A stretch of DNA of 41,177 nucleotides from Diphasiastrum complanatum (taxonomy: Eukaryota; Streptophyta; Lycopodiopsida; Lycopodiales; Lycopodiaceae), in assembly GCA_029204225.1 (NCBI GenBank), contig MU835184.1, positions 1 through 41,177 of the forward strand, read 5' to 3'. This document shows, piece after piece, positions 10,485 through 22,085 of the stretch. Position numbers and translations under genes: made by a program. Numbering within the stretch: the stretch's first letter is position 1; each line of letters starts with the position of its first letter. A model generated the notes under the pieces. The model was not told the DNA's origin. It was given only the letters and a program-made list of their open reading frames with translations, and did not search any database.

Positions 10485-11734
10485 TTGGCTAGTTTTAGCC
10501 TTGGTCTTCTCAATAAAAAGAGGATATGAGATAGGCAATATTGGGTAAGCCCATTACCACGAAGAAAGTGATGAGTCTTAGAATGGACTGTCTTTACACA
10601 TACACTTTAGATCAGTTCTAGAAGTTGTAGTGTGTTGGATATATGGTCTTCATATAGCCACCTTTCGGTGACAACATTAATTGCAAACTTTGTTTAGCTT
10701 AGCATCAGTGCCAAAGAGCAATCTTGTGAATTTATTGTTATTTTACTATGTTGTAATTTAATATTTTTTATTTTCATACATGTAATGTACTTCTTGATTG
10801 GCTAAGAGGGCTAATTGATGATATTGAGCTTAATGTTAAAGTCCAATTCTTTAGTATGTGGAAAAGAACTTAGGGCTTGTGCACAAGAAGTCGAGAGAGA
10901 TTCTGCTTTTTGTTATAAAAAGAAATGTAGAATGTATAAAATAGAGCGAAGCAATATATTTGCTTGTTAACAAATTTGAAAATTGTGTGTGGATATATGG
11001 GTGCAAATGTAGTTCACAAGTTTTAAAACAATACTTTTTAGTTCCAAAGGGGCGGCTCAATTTTACAACAATTGAAAAAGAGACCATGAAATGCAACTCG
11101 GAAAGCCATTACTTTGCAACATAAGAGGAGAGAAAACACAGACAAATTGGCAACATCGATTATGAACATGTAAGAGCAAATTGGCAGATTAAGGGCATGT
11201 ATGCCATCAAGGGTAGATTCATTGCTGACAACCATCCCTAAACCCTAAACCTACATGAGAAATGCAATCCATCCTTCATTTTGATAACACCATTTCATGT
11301 GCACAAGGCTCTTTTAATTTAAAGTTGTTGCCTGGAAGCCCCATATAGACTTGAGGATCTATTGTGGAGCATGTGAAATTTCGAATTGGTTGCCAACATG
11401 TGTTGATCATGATGGAAATCTTGAATCCTTCTTTTGCAATTTATTTTTGAAGCCAAAGGTTTGGTTTTGAAGATCCATGAAATTTAGAGAAGTGGTTCTT
11501 GGATGCAATTAATGGCTTGGCTTCCGCCTCTATATAAGCAAACACATGGCCAATTTCTGTTTGCTTTTTGGATGCACTTGGCTACTCATGACTGCAATCA
11601 TGTTGTTCTTTATTTATTCAACTCCGATTCACTGCTATGTTTACATTTCTCAATTAAACTTGAAGTTAATGTAGTAGAGAGTTCTTTTTTATTTCTCAAG
11701 TTCAATGCAAGAGATAGCTAGGTTCCAGGTGAAG
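10485..11734. other. No recognisable gene
   Basis: Short frames only, including minus 11235-11038 and 11096-10851 and plus 11503-11721. None shows a domain or a second copy in the window. This is the flank in which repeat unit 1 begins. Confidence 0.35.
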
Positions 11735-11916
11735 TGATGGTTCAAATAGGCCAATCAAATTGCACTTACCAACCAAATGTGTAAAGGGATTGGTTTCCAT
11801 TGTCCACCATCAACTCAATTGCCAAGATTCAAAAAATGAGCGACAACTGAAAGGGTTGTGACAAAGGGACTTTTTACTAGTGTGAAACAACCCTTAATAG
11901 CATTGGATTCCTCAAA

Positions 11917-12753
11917 TTGCTACTAGATCATTGCATGTCCAACAAATTTAGATTTCAGTCACACCACTCTATCATGATTCCACTAGAAACATTGATCAAA
12001 ATTGTCAAACTATTATTCCACGTTAAGAGAATATTGTTCAACATCAATAGTAGGGAATGGAAACCACTTTTAAATCCAAAAACTAATGCTTCCATTATCT
12101 TGATGTTGATAACTCTTTTGTTTATCTTCACTTATGTGCTGGCCAATATGTTAAAAATCAGGCTGGTCTTCATTATGATGTTTATGTGGAAAAACATCAT
12201 CTCATTATTCTTCACATTCATATTGGTCATCGCATCCCTGTAGCTTTTATGATAAGAATCAATTTTTTAATGGTTGAGTAGAGACTTATGGGTGATGGGC
12301 TCACTAACCAAAGAGTTAGAGTCGCTATATGATAAATTTTATAGGAGAAATTGGAGATATCTACTTTTGGATTGTTATTAGCTCAACTTTTCTCACTGAA
12401 CCTTGCTTACTACCAATGGGGAAGCTTATTTTGAGCCACCACAATAACTGACTTATTATCATGGTGTGATATATTTTCATTGAATCTCGACATTGGTGCA
12501 ATATGCAAATTCATGTATGGATTTCATTCTTCATGGGTTATTTCCATGAAATCCTTCTCCATCACCCTAGTGAGTGACACATACACATATCACCATTGAA
12601 CCCCTCAATAAAGACTAATGGTAAATCAAGATAAAGCATGCAATGCAGTACTAAGATAGGAAGCATTCGATTTTGAGAGGTTGTTAGCTTTTAAAAACTA
12701 TCCCACTAAGACATGTATTTTGATGTTTCATATTGAACGCCTTTTTGAATTTT
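11917..12753. other. Left-arm upstream sequence, non-coding
   Basis: A hydrophobic plus-strand frame (11917-12243) has a diverged counterpart at 22615-22947, but the third copy near 16400-16600 is frameshifted and stopped, so I treat it as non-coding. The rest is conserved promoter-proximal sequence of the peptide unit. Confidence 0.4.
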
Positions 12754-12835
12754 AATATGTTTTATTCAAGATGCTTACAAGACTAAGGTGGGCCCCCCAC
12801 TCCCCTTCCACACACAAATGGAGCCATTGGAATAC

Positions 12836-12843
12836 TATAAATA
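12836..12843 (+). promoter_or_regulatory. TATA box of exon-1 copy at 12954
   Basis: ACTATAAATACTAAA lies 118 bp before the ATG. The same box at the same spacing is found before every copy of the peptide exon 1. Confidence 0.6.
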
Positions 12844-12953
12844 CTAAATTTTGCCATTCAACCATTGTCAAAATTGTATTGGCAAAGCATACTAATCTTT
12901 TGAGCACAGTTGATATCACTTTATTTCTTTTATACAAGGAGATAAGTTATAAT

Positions 12954-13085
12954 ATGGCGATTCACTACCACACATCATTAATGCTTATATTGATGATGCT
13001 TCTTCTTCTTCTCATGCTATTTATACTATTTGTTCATGCTTATGGCCACAAACTTATCGGCAATACCTCATGTATGCCAAAATAG
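12954..13085 (+). pseudogene. Peptide gene exon-1-only copy
   Basis: The ATG opens a signal-peptide-like frame (MAIHYHTSLMLILMMLLLLL) that runs into FVHAYGHKLIGNTSC. The same exon occurs at 15063 minus, 24122 plus and 40042 minus. It carries a 9-nt in-frame insertion (ILF) relative to the intact copies. The splice-donor-like GTATGC at 13072 is retained, but the CT microsatellite that follows in intact copies is absent and the frame ends at a TAG (13083-13085). I find no copy of exon 2 before the opposite-strand gene begins. It shares its downstream sequence with the copy at 37579. It may be a dead partial duplicate, or encode a 43-residue variant if unspliced. Confidence 0.55.
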
Positions 13086-14527
13086 AGTGTTTTCCATGGA
13101 AAAAGTGCTCAGTGGATGTCAAATCTCTTTTGTCCCTTTCAGAGACAGGTAGTCAGCCCTTTCAGGGAGCAGATAGTCTCACTTGGCTTGCAAATTCCCA
13201 CTAAGCGACTAGATCAAGGGTTGGTGTAAAATTTTAACAGATCATCAAAACAAATTTCCCTCGTTGCCATTATCCTCAGAATACCTCTTGTAGCCTACGG
13301 TGTAATGCCACCAACCATGATGCTATCAATTGTGTTTTTTATCATCACATAGTAATAATGCATGATAATACCAATAATTGATGGATCAACAAAGTCTATG
13401 GAATATATGATATAATAGGCTTATGTTGTAACACAACCAATAACCTATACCCTTTCCCATTATCCTAGACACGAATACTCCGATGGTTAGTAGCCCATGA
13501 AGGCATTAAATCCAATATATAGCCTATGCTCTATAATTAACCATGAAAAAAATAAGGTTTTACTTATTTATTTGCTTGCAATCATACCCACTTAATAGTT
13601 GAATGCTCACAAAGGTATGTGTATTCCAATTTGTAGAAAATGTGATGATGTTAGTCATGCAAGGATTTCTCACTACAACTCATAGTTATTGAGGTTTAGA
13701 CTAGACCAAATTGCACCAATCAATTTAGAAACAATCATCATAGATGTTATAATGCAATGTCATTAATTTTGGATGGAATGAATTTAAGCAATTGTGCAAT
13801 ATGTTCAGTCTTAATGCACCCAAAAGTGGTATTCTATTGGGAAAAATAGCTCTTACATTAGTATAACCAAGTATGTCATTAGATTGTTTTTGTTAAAGAG
13901 AATTCAGAACAAAAATTTGTGCTATGTTTCATGCCTTCAACCTATAGTAAATTCTTATATAGAAAAGAGTGTACGTCATTTTCATTCAAAAATACAAACG
14001 ATAATCATGGGATGTCCACTATCAAGGGAGAAGGAGAAGCAAGAATGATTAGATATTTCTTGGTTTTGTTGGATATCTATTTCATTGATGTGAAAATATG
14101 GAAGAGTTTTATGGATGAGTTTGGCTTCCATAGTAAATATAATATTCATACAATCAATTTGCAACCCCGTATCTCAACAGTTTAATCAAATATCAGTATA
14201 CTCCAACCATCCTCTAATATGGTAATGCGAGAAAAGTAAAACCTTCGTCATGCAAATGTAGAAAAGAAGAACAAATTTCCAAGACAAAAAAGTAAGTAGC
14301 AAAAGGAATGCAACAAAGATTTATTAATTTAATATCTGATTGATCATTTAATAAAAATATACAACCATATTGCTAATCTACTCAAACTACTCTAACACTG
14401 ATGAATTCCAAAGAGTACATCAGTGGTGAGAAACTATTCATGCCACAAAGATGCTATGCAGAATAGCATGTCACATATTGTTGTAGGACTGAACTCGATA
14501 CTATCTTCTTGTGATGGAATCATCCCT
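13086..14527. other. Central segment of repeat unit 1, no supported gene
   Basis: This segment matches 37702-39499 in the same orientation; 25200-25490 matches part of it inverted. Short frames such as 13919-14185 (GEGEARMIRYFLVLLDIYFI) are partly conserved in the other copies, but substitutions do not favour any frame and one copy has a large internal deletion. Its right end (about 14200-14527) is the 3' flank of the minus-strand peptide gene. Confidence 0.4.
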
Positions 14528-14863
14528 TCACTTGCAAATCGAGGGATGTTGAATAATACATGGGCAAAACTCAGAATTAGTACCTGCAACATAGAGTAAA
14601 GTATGATATAAGCTAGAAATTTAGTAGTTCGATTTAGCACTTCAAATTCCAATTACTAACAACTTCAAGCTTTACCATTAAAACAACCGCTAAATAAAGA
14701 AATAATGCAAGACATAAGCAAAAATGATGGGCTATTCTATGAAATAAAATGAAATCATTGTTTGTAGCTTAATTTTTTAGTCAATATGAGCTCATAGTCT
14801 TTTACTACCTTCCCAAGGTTTGATAACTATTTATGGATATGCCAGAAGACTAACTACCTAAAC

Positions 14864-14951
<88 letters not shown>

Positions 14952-15063
14952 TACATGAGGCATTGCCAATCAATTTGCGACCATAAGCATGAACAAATAG
15001 CATGAGAAAAAGAAGAAGCATCATCAACATAAGCATTAACGATGAGTGATGGTGAATCGCCAT
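14528..15063 (-). CDS. Small secreted cysteine-rich peptide, two exons (copy 1)
   Basis: Exon 1 runs 15063-14955 and encodes a signal peptide (basic MAIHHHSSL start, then a Leu/Met core ending MLFVHAYG) plus RKLIGNAS. The codon for Cys37 is split: T before the donor GTACGC, GT after the acceptor TGTTGCAG. Exon 2 runs 14583-14528 and gives CTNSEFCPCIIQHPSICK, then TGA. Total 54 residues; the predicted mature part is about 25 residues with four Cys spaced C-x5-C-x-C-x7-C, enough for two disulfides. The intron is 371 nt and opens with a CT tract. The start is fixed by an in-frame TAG upstream. The gene should act outside the cell as a defence or signalling peptide, but this is inferred only from its build; I do not recognise the family. 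Intact paralogues are at 24122-24639 and 39500-40042. Confidence 0.7.
14866..14949. repeat. (GA)n microsatellite, 84 nt, in the peptide-gene intron
   Basis: A pure GA run on the plus strand, CT on the coding strand, starting five bases inside the intron. The same position carries 67 nt at 24236 and 159 nt at 37373. Confidence 0.95.
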
Positions 15064-15173
15064 ATTATAAATTATCTCCTCGTGCTAAAGAAAGAAAGTG
15101 CTAGTAACTGTGCTCAAAAGATTAGTATCCTTTGCCAATACAATTCACACAATGATTGAATGGCAAAATTTAG

Positions 15174-15181
15174 TATTTATA
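15174..15181 (-). promoter_or_regulatory. TATA box of peptide gene copy 1
   Basis: The minus strand reads ACTATAAATACTAAA, 118 bp before the ATG. About 500 bp further upstream is conserved among all copies, so the genes probably share regulation. Confidence 0.65.
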
Positions 15182-15189
15182 GTATTCCA

Positions 15190-16865
15190 ATGGCTTATAA
15201 TCTCTAAGGGCATTTGTGTGTGGAAGTGCGGTGGGGGGGACCTACTTTAGTGTGTAAGCATCTTGGATAAGACATATTAAAAGTCAAAAAGGCCTGCATG
15301 AATGTGAAATGTCAAAATACATGTCTTAGTGGGATAGTTTTTAAAAGCCAACAACCTCACAAAATTGGATGGTTCATATCTTAGTACTACATTGCATGCT
15401 TTCTCCCGATTTACCATTAGTCTTTATTGAGGGGTTCAATGGTTATATGTGTATGTGTCACTCACTAGGGTAATGGATAAGGATTTCATGGAAATAACCC
15501 ATGAAGTACAACCTCAAGTGTGAAATATCAATCCTATAACTAAGCTAAAGGAGTGGCACAATATTTTAGTATCTATTATTGTTGTGCCTTCAATGATGAA
15601 AAGAATGAAATCCATATATGAATTTACATATCGCACCAATGTCAAGAATCATTGAAATGTATCACACCATGACAATAAGTCAGTTATTGTGCAGCAACCA
15701 CGTAATGCTAAGGGTCGGTGGTGGCGCCATCTCTCAAAGATGGTGTCATATCTCACCAATCCTTGATCTCTAAAAACCCACCACCATCAATGTAGTGGTG
15801 GCTGAAAATATGCTCCCCAATCAGTAGTAAGCAATCAGTAAGCAAAGTTCAGCTAAGAACAATCTAGAAGTAGATATCTTGTTGCCCATAAAAATCTAGT
15901 TGATAACTCCAAGGAGACTACATTAGTTCATAATATCAAAAGCCATTTATGGCACCTCATATTTTAGTTAGCAATTCAAATGATATTACATTCGGGTAAA
16001 TATCTCAATCATTATTTTCTATTGACGTGTCTACATTGTTGGGGATGTACCAAGATGAGTTTGATGTGTAGGTATGCTTACAACTTAGGATAATATGGCT
16101 TCATATAAGGATAGATGTGTAGCTTACATAGGTTTTTGTAAATATGAGTGATGTGGCATAAAGTCACAATTGTGCTATACTCATTCCGAGTTGTGTGTGC
16201 TTCTAAAATAAAAAAAACTATCTACTATACTCGATTTGGCCAATCAATCCAATTGCTCCTATAAATTTTATCCTATATCTACTCTAACTCTTTGGTCATT
16301 GAGCCCATCACCCATAGGTCTCCACTCAGCCATTAAAACATGGATTCTTATCATAAAAGCTACTAGTAATGCAATGACCCATTTGAATGGAAATATAATA
16401 AGGTGAATTTTTTTCACATAAACATCATAATGAAGACCAACCTGATTTTTAACATATTGGCCAGCACATAGGCAATGATAAACAAAAGAGTTATCAACAT
16501 CAAGATAATGGAAGCATTAGTTTCTGGATTAAAGGTGGTTTCCATTCCCTACTATTGATGTTGAACAAAATTCCCTTAACATGGAATAATAGTTTGACAA
16601 TTTTGATCAATGTCTCTAGTGGAATCATGATAGAGTGGTGTGGGACATGCAATGATCTGGTAGCAATTTGAGAAATCCAATGCTAATAAGGGTTGTTTCA
16701 CACTATTGACAACCCCTAGCCCTTTCACTTGCTGCTTATTTTTCGAATCTTGGCAATTGAGTTGACGGCGGACACTGGACATCAATCCCTTTTCACATTT
16801 GATTGGTAAGTGCAATTTGATTGGCCCATTTGAATCTTGACATACCATTGGTCCATTTTAAAAGG
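15190..16865 (-). other. Right arm of repeat unit 1, non-coding
   Basis: Upstream sequence of peptide gene copy 1. The minus strand holds the hydrophobic-frame counterpart (16620-16370), frameshifted relative to 22615-22947. No supported gene. Confidence 0.4.
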
Positions 16866-17072
16866 TCTTGTGTCTTGAAATGTAAGTAAAAGGCACAATA
16901 ATTGACTTATTGTCATGGTGTGATATATTTTCATTGAATCTCAACATTCGTGCAATATCGCAATTCATATATGGAGTTCATTCTTTTCATTATTGAAGGC
17001 ACAATAATATAGATACTAAAATATTGTGCCACTCCATTGGAATACTATAAATACTAAATTTTTCCTCGGAAA

Positions 17073-17620
17073 ATGGGTAAATTCTTTGCACAAAAGTTGG
17101 CCATACAAGGACTCAACAGTCCAGACTTTACTCCTTTTCCCAATGAACAATCTAACTCTGATGAGGGTTCATTTAGATGGATTACCAATGCTCACGATTG
17201 TTGTTATGAGTCTAATTCTCTAGATCATGGTAACATGATGTTGGATCTTTGTGATCCTAATAAGTCAAGAAGAAATCTTTATTTCCTCATGGAGGAGCAT
17301 GCACATGAAGAAGGAACAAGCCTCAAGGTCAAGCATCTACATGAAATTTGGAAGGAATCAAGGTTGGAGGTGCTAGGATGGTGCAAAGCTCTCAAATTCA
17401 TCAAAGATGTCAACATCAAAGAAGCACTATCATGGATATGGTTATTTCGGATCAACATCAAGCTCATTGGCTGATCTTCACACCTTTTGAACCAGCAAAG
17501 ACCAATTCAGCCCATGGAGTCAAGTTCAAGATCATCATGTTTTTTTATCAAGCTATTTCTGAGGAGGAGTGTGAAAAATACAAAAATTATGCTTGGTCAA
17601 GGCCAAATCTATGTATATAG
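17073..17620 (+). CDS. Unidentified ORF(s) next to repeat unit 1
   Basis: An ATG at 17073 opens 133 codons to 17474 (MGKFFAQKLAIQGLNSPDFT, later FLMEEHAHEEGTSLKVKHLH and CKALKFIKDVNIKEALSWIW). A second frame overlaps and continues to 17620 with FTPFEPAKTNSAHGVKFKII and AISEEECEKYKNYAWSRPNL. The two may be one gene with a frameshift near 17440, since composition looks coding across the join. An AT-rich 3'-UTR-like stretch follows. A copied TATA box (17046) is only 27 bp before the ATG, too close for normal use. I do not recognise any domain. It could be a captured host-gene fragment or a part of the copia element that follows. Confidence 0.3.
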
Positions 17621-17901
17621 GATGATTACACATGTGTGGAGCCTGTTCCAGTTAAAATAGCAATGATCGACTTATACAGTGCTTTCTTGTTTCGACGGCA
17701 CCACGTGTGCTCAGTTCTAGAATTATCGGGCCATCTTTCTTTTACGAGCCCTTTGAGTACTTTTAAGTAACTTTATCTTTGTACTTGCTTATCAGTTGAA
17801 TATAAAATTTGAGGTGAGCTATTCTGTTGTCTTGTCTTGTTGCACTTGATGTTGTGCTGTGGTGATTGATCTGGTCGAGTGTTTAAATTGTTTTCTTGAC
17901 T

Positions 17902-17914
17902 TGGTATTTGAGCC
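17902..17914 (+). other. Probable primer-binding site of copia element
   Basis: TGGTATTTGAGCC differs at two bases from the common copia site TGGTATCAGAGCC, complementary to initiator-Met tRNA. It lies about 880 bp before gag. I could not delimit a 5' LTR to its left. Confidence 0.5.
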
Positions 17915-18796
17915 CTTGGTGGCAAGAATCACCAGACAAAAACAGAGAGCTGCGAATTCACGACGGTTTGTTGGCTAGGAAGCACAAAACCGAGTCTATG
18001 GAGATTCATGGAATAGCTTGAAACTGTAAGAAGATTTAGAGGCAGAGGATTGTTGGCTGAATCAGAGGGCAAGCAAAGATTGAAGCTGGAAATTCTTCTG
18101 AAGGGTTGCTTAGCGTTTGTAATTGGTTTGAATCCAATCGAACACTGTTTGAAGAGCGGGTTGGAGCATAAGTGTGGGGATCAATGCGCAGATGCAGTTG
18201 TAGCCATTGGATCTCATAGAGTTTACATCCACAATAGAGATTGCAAGAGGGAGAGCGACTGGGAGTCGCATGATTGAGGATCACCCTTAGATGGGCTTTG
18301 AAAGAGTCCTGAAGATCTGAAGGGCAAAGGCACCCTTCTTTTCATTAAAAATTTTCAAAGTGAAAAAAAAATTGTTGGGTCCCAAGTTTTGTGAAAGGTG
18401 AAGTTTCTTTACACTGAAGAAACAGTTCAAAAACCCAAATTGCCCTTATTTTCACCTCCTTTAGCCTATTTTGGCCAAATGAAAGGCTATAGCCTCCAAA
18501 CGAAGAGCACCCTTACTGTACCTGCAAGTACGATACACCAAAACAGAGTGATTGCCACGGAAAAAGTGTTCGGAGTGCACCAGAAAAGATTTCACCATTC
18601 CACTGGGCAGGTAGTTGGGAGTTGGTGACGAGAAGCATTCTGGAAAGCGACGTCAGTTTGGCTTTCAATTTGGTGAAAGAGCGGCGGGTGGCCTGGTAAG
18701 CCAAAAATTGCAGGTCATTATTTTTTATTTCTGACATCACGGTTGGCTTTGACATACACTTTATAGCCTACAGGTGGAGTTTCAAGCAGTTTGGAA
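17915..18796 (+). other. Copia leader region
   Basis: Sequence between primer-binding site and gag. Only short frames (18050-18277, 18398-18628) without recognisable motifs. Confidence 0.4.
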
Positions 18797-21634
18797 ATGG
18801 CAAACATCAATGAGGCAATTTTGGGCGATGCAAGCAAACTTGATGGGCCTTCTAACTACAACATCTGGAAATTCAAAATGAAGAGCATTTTGATGAAAAA
18901 AGAGTTATGGGAGATTGTGGCAGGTATTGAAGTCCGGCCAAATACCACTCCATGTGACATGAGGGCCTATGATAAAAAGGCACAAAGAGCATTGTCCTTA
19001 ATCAATCTTTTAGTGAAAGACCATGTGATCACTCATATAAGTGATTCCACGATGGCTAGGGGATCTTGGGAAGCTCTTAGAATGCAATTTCAAACTTGCA
19101 ATCCAGCTCGGGCCATATTCTTGAAGTCGAGATTGAACGCAGTAAGGATGAATCAGTGGGATCTTTCTTCACCAGGATAAAGGAGCTGAGAGATCAACTT
19201 GTGGCAATTGGAGAACCAATTAGGGATGTTGAATTGGTACATACCACAATGAGCGATGTCTCAGAAGGGCTACAGATGTTTGTGAGCGGTATTGCTTCGA
19301 GGGAGAGGTTGCCTACTTTTGAAGACTTCCACGGAATCATGTTGCAAGAAGAGCAGCATTGCGAAGTGGTGAAGTCAAGGCAAATCCCACAGGAGGATCA
19401 AGCCTTGCTTGCTAAAGGCAAGCAAAAAGGATGGAAAATGATTCTCAAGAAATCCAAGGATGATGATGACGAGGGAGAGTCGTCATCAAAAGGAAAAAAG
19501 AAGAAGAAAGACAAATGTTACTATTGCCACAAACTGGGTCATTGGACACGCGAGTGTTACAAGAAGAAAACAGACATAAGATGGGAAAAGTGACTCAACA
19601 AGGCAACATTGCCAAAGATGATGGAGAAGATGACTATACAAGTGCCATGATGGGGACAAGGTCACTCACGCCAATGGGGAGGAATGCCAAATACAGGGTG
19701 TGGGCAATGTACCTGTGCAGTTTCCTGATGGTAAAATCAAGAACATCCCTAATGTGCTTTATGTTCCTGGACTCAAAAAGAGTTTGCTTTCTATTGGAGT
19801 AATGTCTAATCAACATCTTAAGTTTGAATTTGTCAAGGATGGATGCCTTATGAGGGATATGAACCACAATCATAAAGTGGTGGTGAAAGGTTATAGAGAT
19901 AGTAATTGTGACCTTTATAAATTGGATGCTGCGAAACTAGGAGAATATGGTTTGGCTATCTCAACAGCATCTCAATCTAAGTTGTGGCACAGAAGACTTG
20001 GTCATTTGAACCATTGTATCTTGAGATTGATGGCGAAGTTGAAGATGGTAATAGGATTATCGGCATTGCAGGATGATCATCATGCAATATGTGAAGGATG
20101 CATCATGGGAAAGCATCAAAAGGAGACATTCAAGAAAGGTGGAGCTGCAAGAGCTAAGAAATCGCTAGAACTTATTCACAGCGACCTGTGCGGCCCAATG
20201 AAGACCATGTCGTTGGGGAAAGCATATTATTTTATGACTTTCATAGATGATTACTCTAGGAGGACATGGATTTATTTATTAAAGAAGAAATCCGACGCCT
20301 TTGCTCGTTTCAAGGAGTTCAAGACTTTGGAAGAGAACCAACTGGATGCACGCATCAAAGTGCTAAGATCCGATAGAGGGGGTGAATACAAATCTGATGA
20401 TTTTGAAGACTTTTGCAAGGAACACGACATCAAAAGACAATTCACACAGTCACCCATGCCACATAGTAATGGTGTAGCTGAAAGGAAAAACATGACTATT
20501 ATGGAGAGTGCACGCTCCATGATGAAGCAAATGGGCTTGATCGATTCACTTTGGTCGGAAGCATGCAGTGTGGCAACGTTCTTGCAAAACAGAAGCCCTA
20601 CAGTTGCGGTTCCAAATGTGACTCCCAAAGAAGCATTTATAGGTATAAAGCCAAAACTCGACAAGTTTTGTGTCATTGTATGTAAGGCCTATGTACATGT
20701 GCCAAAGGAGGAGCGAAAGAAACTTGATGCCAAAGCAATCAAGTGTATCTTCGTCGGTTATGACGAGAGGACGAAGGCATACAGGTGTTTTGATCCTGTA
20801 ATGAACAAGATTCACATTAGCAAAGATGTGATCTTTGATGAGACGCATAGGTATAAAGATGAAGACCATGCAAGTGGTGAAAGCATCAAAAGACTTCCCA
20901 CAATTTTGGAAGAAGAAGATGAAGAAGATACTCCACAAAATGATGCACGTGAAGATGAAACTCGAGAGGGCGAGTATGAAAGGACACCACCTATTCAAGA
21001 GCCTAGGGGGAGGTACTTGCCAATAGGAGCAATAAAGGGAAACCGGTTGGAAGTAAGAGACATTACTTGAACACTCCTTGGGATACATACTCTCCATGTA
21101 GTGTATCACCTGAATCTAAAATATCAAAATGGTATGAGAAGATCATGAAGGACGCAAAGCTAAATCAACCAGGATCTAGCACACAAGGAGAAGTGAGAAG
21201 ATCAATGCAGGAAAGGAAGTCTCCCGATTGTTGTCATGTGAACTATGCCCTAATGAGTGACATTTTGAAATGTCGAGAGCCATCCATAGGCATGATACAT
21301 GGAGTTGGTTGATCTACCACTTGGAAAGAAACCCATTGATAATAAATGGGTGTTTAGAACAAAGTTTCATGCGGATGACATGATAGCAAAGCATAAGGCA
21401 CGCCTAGTAGTGAAGGGTTATGAGCAAAGCAAAGGAATTGACTATGAAGAGACATTTTCTCCAGTGGCTAAATGGACTACGCTACGCCATTTTGGGTGGA
21501 AGATCCATCAAATGGATGTGAAGTCTGCATTTTTGAATGTTGACTTAGAGGAAGAAGTTTACATGGTCCAACTGCAGGGCTTCATGGCAAAAGTGTGCAA
21601 AAAAAGTACAAAAAGGACCAAGAGTGGATCTTAA
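18797..21634 (+). pseudogene. Ty1/copia gag-pol, truncated
   Basis: Gag begins at ATG 18797 (MANINEAILGDASKLDGPSN, then YNIWKFKMKSIL), shifts frame near 19130, and ends with a CCHC knuckle CYYCHKLGHWTREC (19516-19557). The protease remnant keeps its C-terminal part (IPNVLYVPGLKKSLLSIGVM), but the DSGA active site is deleted. Integrase is well preserved to 21070: LWHRRLGHLN, ICEGCIMGKH, then catalytic blocks LELIHSDLCGPM, LRSDRGGEYKS and NGVAERKNMTIMESARSMM (D,D-35-E). RT starts after another frameshift at 21299 with DNKWVFRTKFHADD, ARLVVKGYEQ and MDVKSAFLN, but breaks off near 21600 before YVDD. A short deletion also removes sequence after WTTLR. It cannot transpose by itself. Confidence 0.9.
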
Positions 21635-22085
21635 TCTAATCCTAGAGAGGGATTGGTTGTCAGATTACTTGATCTATCAATCTACTTGAGATTAAGATCA
21701 ATCTAGATCAATTCTAGACACAAAATCATAACAAGAACAATCATTAATTGAAGGTAGGTGTACTTTCTGGTTTACCACATGTGAAACCCTGTCTTAGTAC
21801 GGATTCCAACCTGAAAATCAAGTACACATTGATAGCACCTCAAAACAATCAAAACAAATGTAGACAAATGGAGAGAATCACTCAAAATTGCTTCCAAAAC
21901 CAAGATTGGTGTCTCACAATGATTATGGCCAAATGTGGTTCTATATATACAATAAGTGAGAGATCGTGGTACTGATCATCCCTCTAATCTCACATGTGTG
22001 AAGGTGCTTTGTCATATGATGATTCATCATGCAAAACTAACACTTGGACAAAACCTTCTATTTTGAGCACTTGGCTATATAGAAC
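21635..22085. other. Unassigned AT-rich stretch
   Basis: It follows the RT break. It holds TATA-like CTATATATACAATAAG near 21945 and repeated GATCAATCTAGATCAATTCT, so it may be part of another LTR. No gene. Confidence 0.3.

Larger units (their letters stand above)
11735..17066. repeat. Repeat unit 1: inverted duplication carrying peptide gene copies
   Basis: The left arm (11735-13071, plus) and right arm (15061-16865, minus) are inverted copies. Both begin, reading inward, with GATTCAAATGGGCCAATCAA-like sequence, pass CACTAACCAAAGAGTTAGAG and CACAATAACTGACTTATTGT, and end at a TATA box and a signal-peptide exon. The right arm has an extra piece (about 15900-16230) missing from the left. Outside the right arm, 16885-17066 repeats the promoter part again in opposite orientation. 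The centre (13072-15060) holds a segment shared with unit 3 and the rest of the intact gene. Copies lie at 22086-25490 and 36566-41177. Confidence 0.7.

Noticed and set aside
11917-12243. Hydrophobic, membrane-protein-like ORF, also at 22615-22947
   Set aside because: The third copy (16370-16620, minus) has an indel and an early stop, and indels between copies ignore codon phase, so it is probably not coding.
20272-21109. Minus-strand ORFs over copia integrase
   Set aside because: Antisense shadows of the integrase frame.
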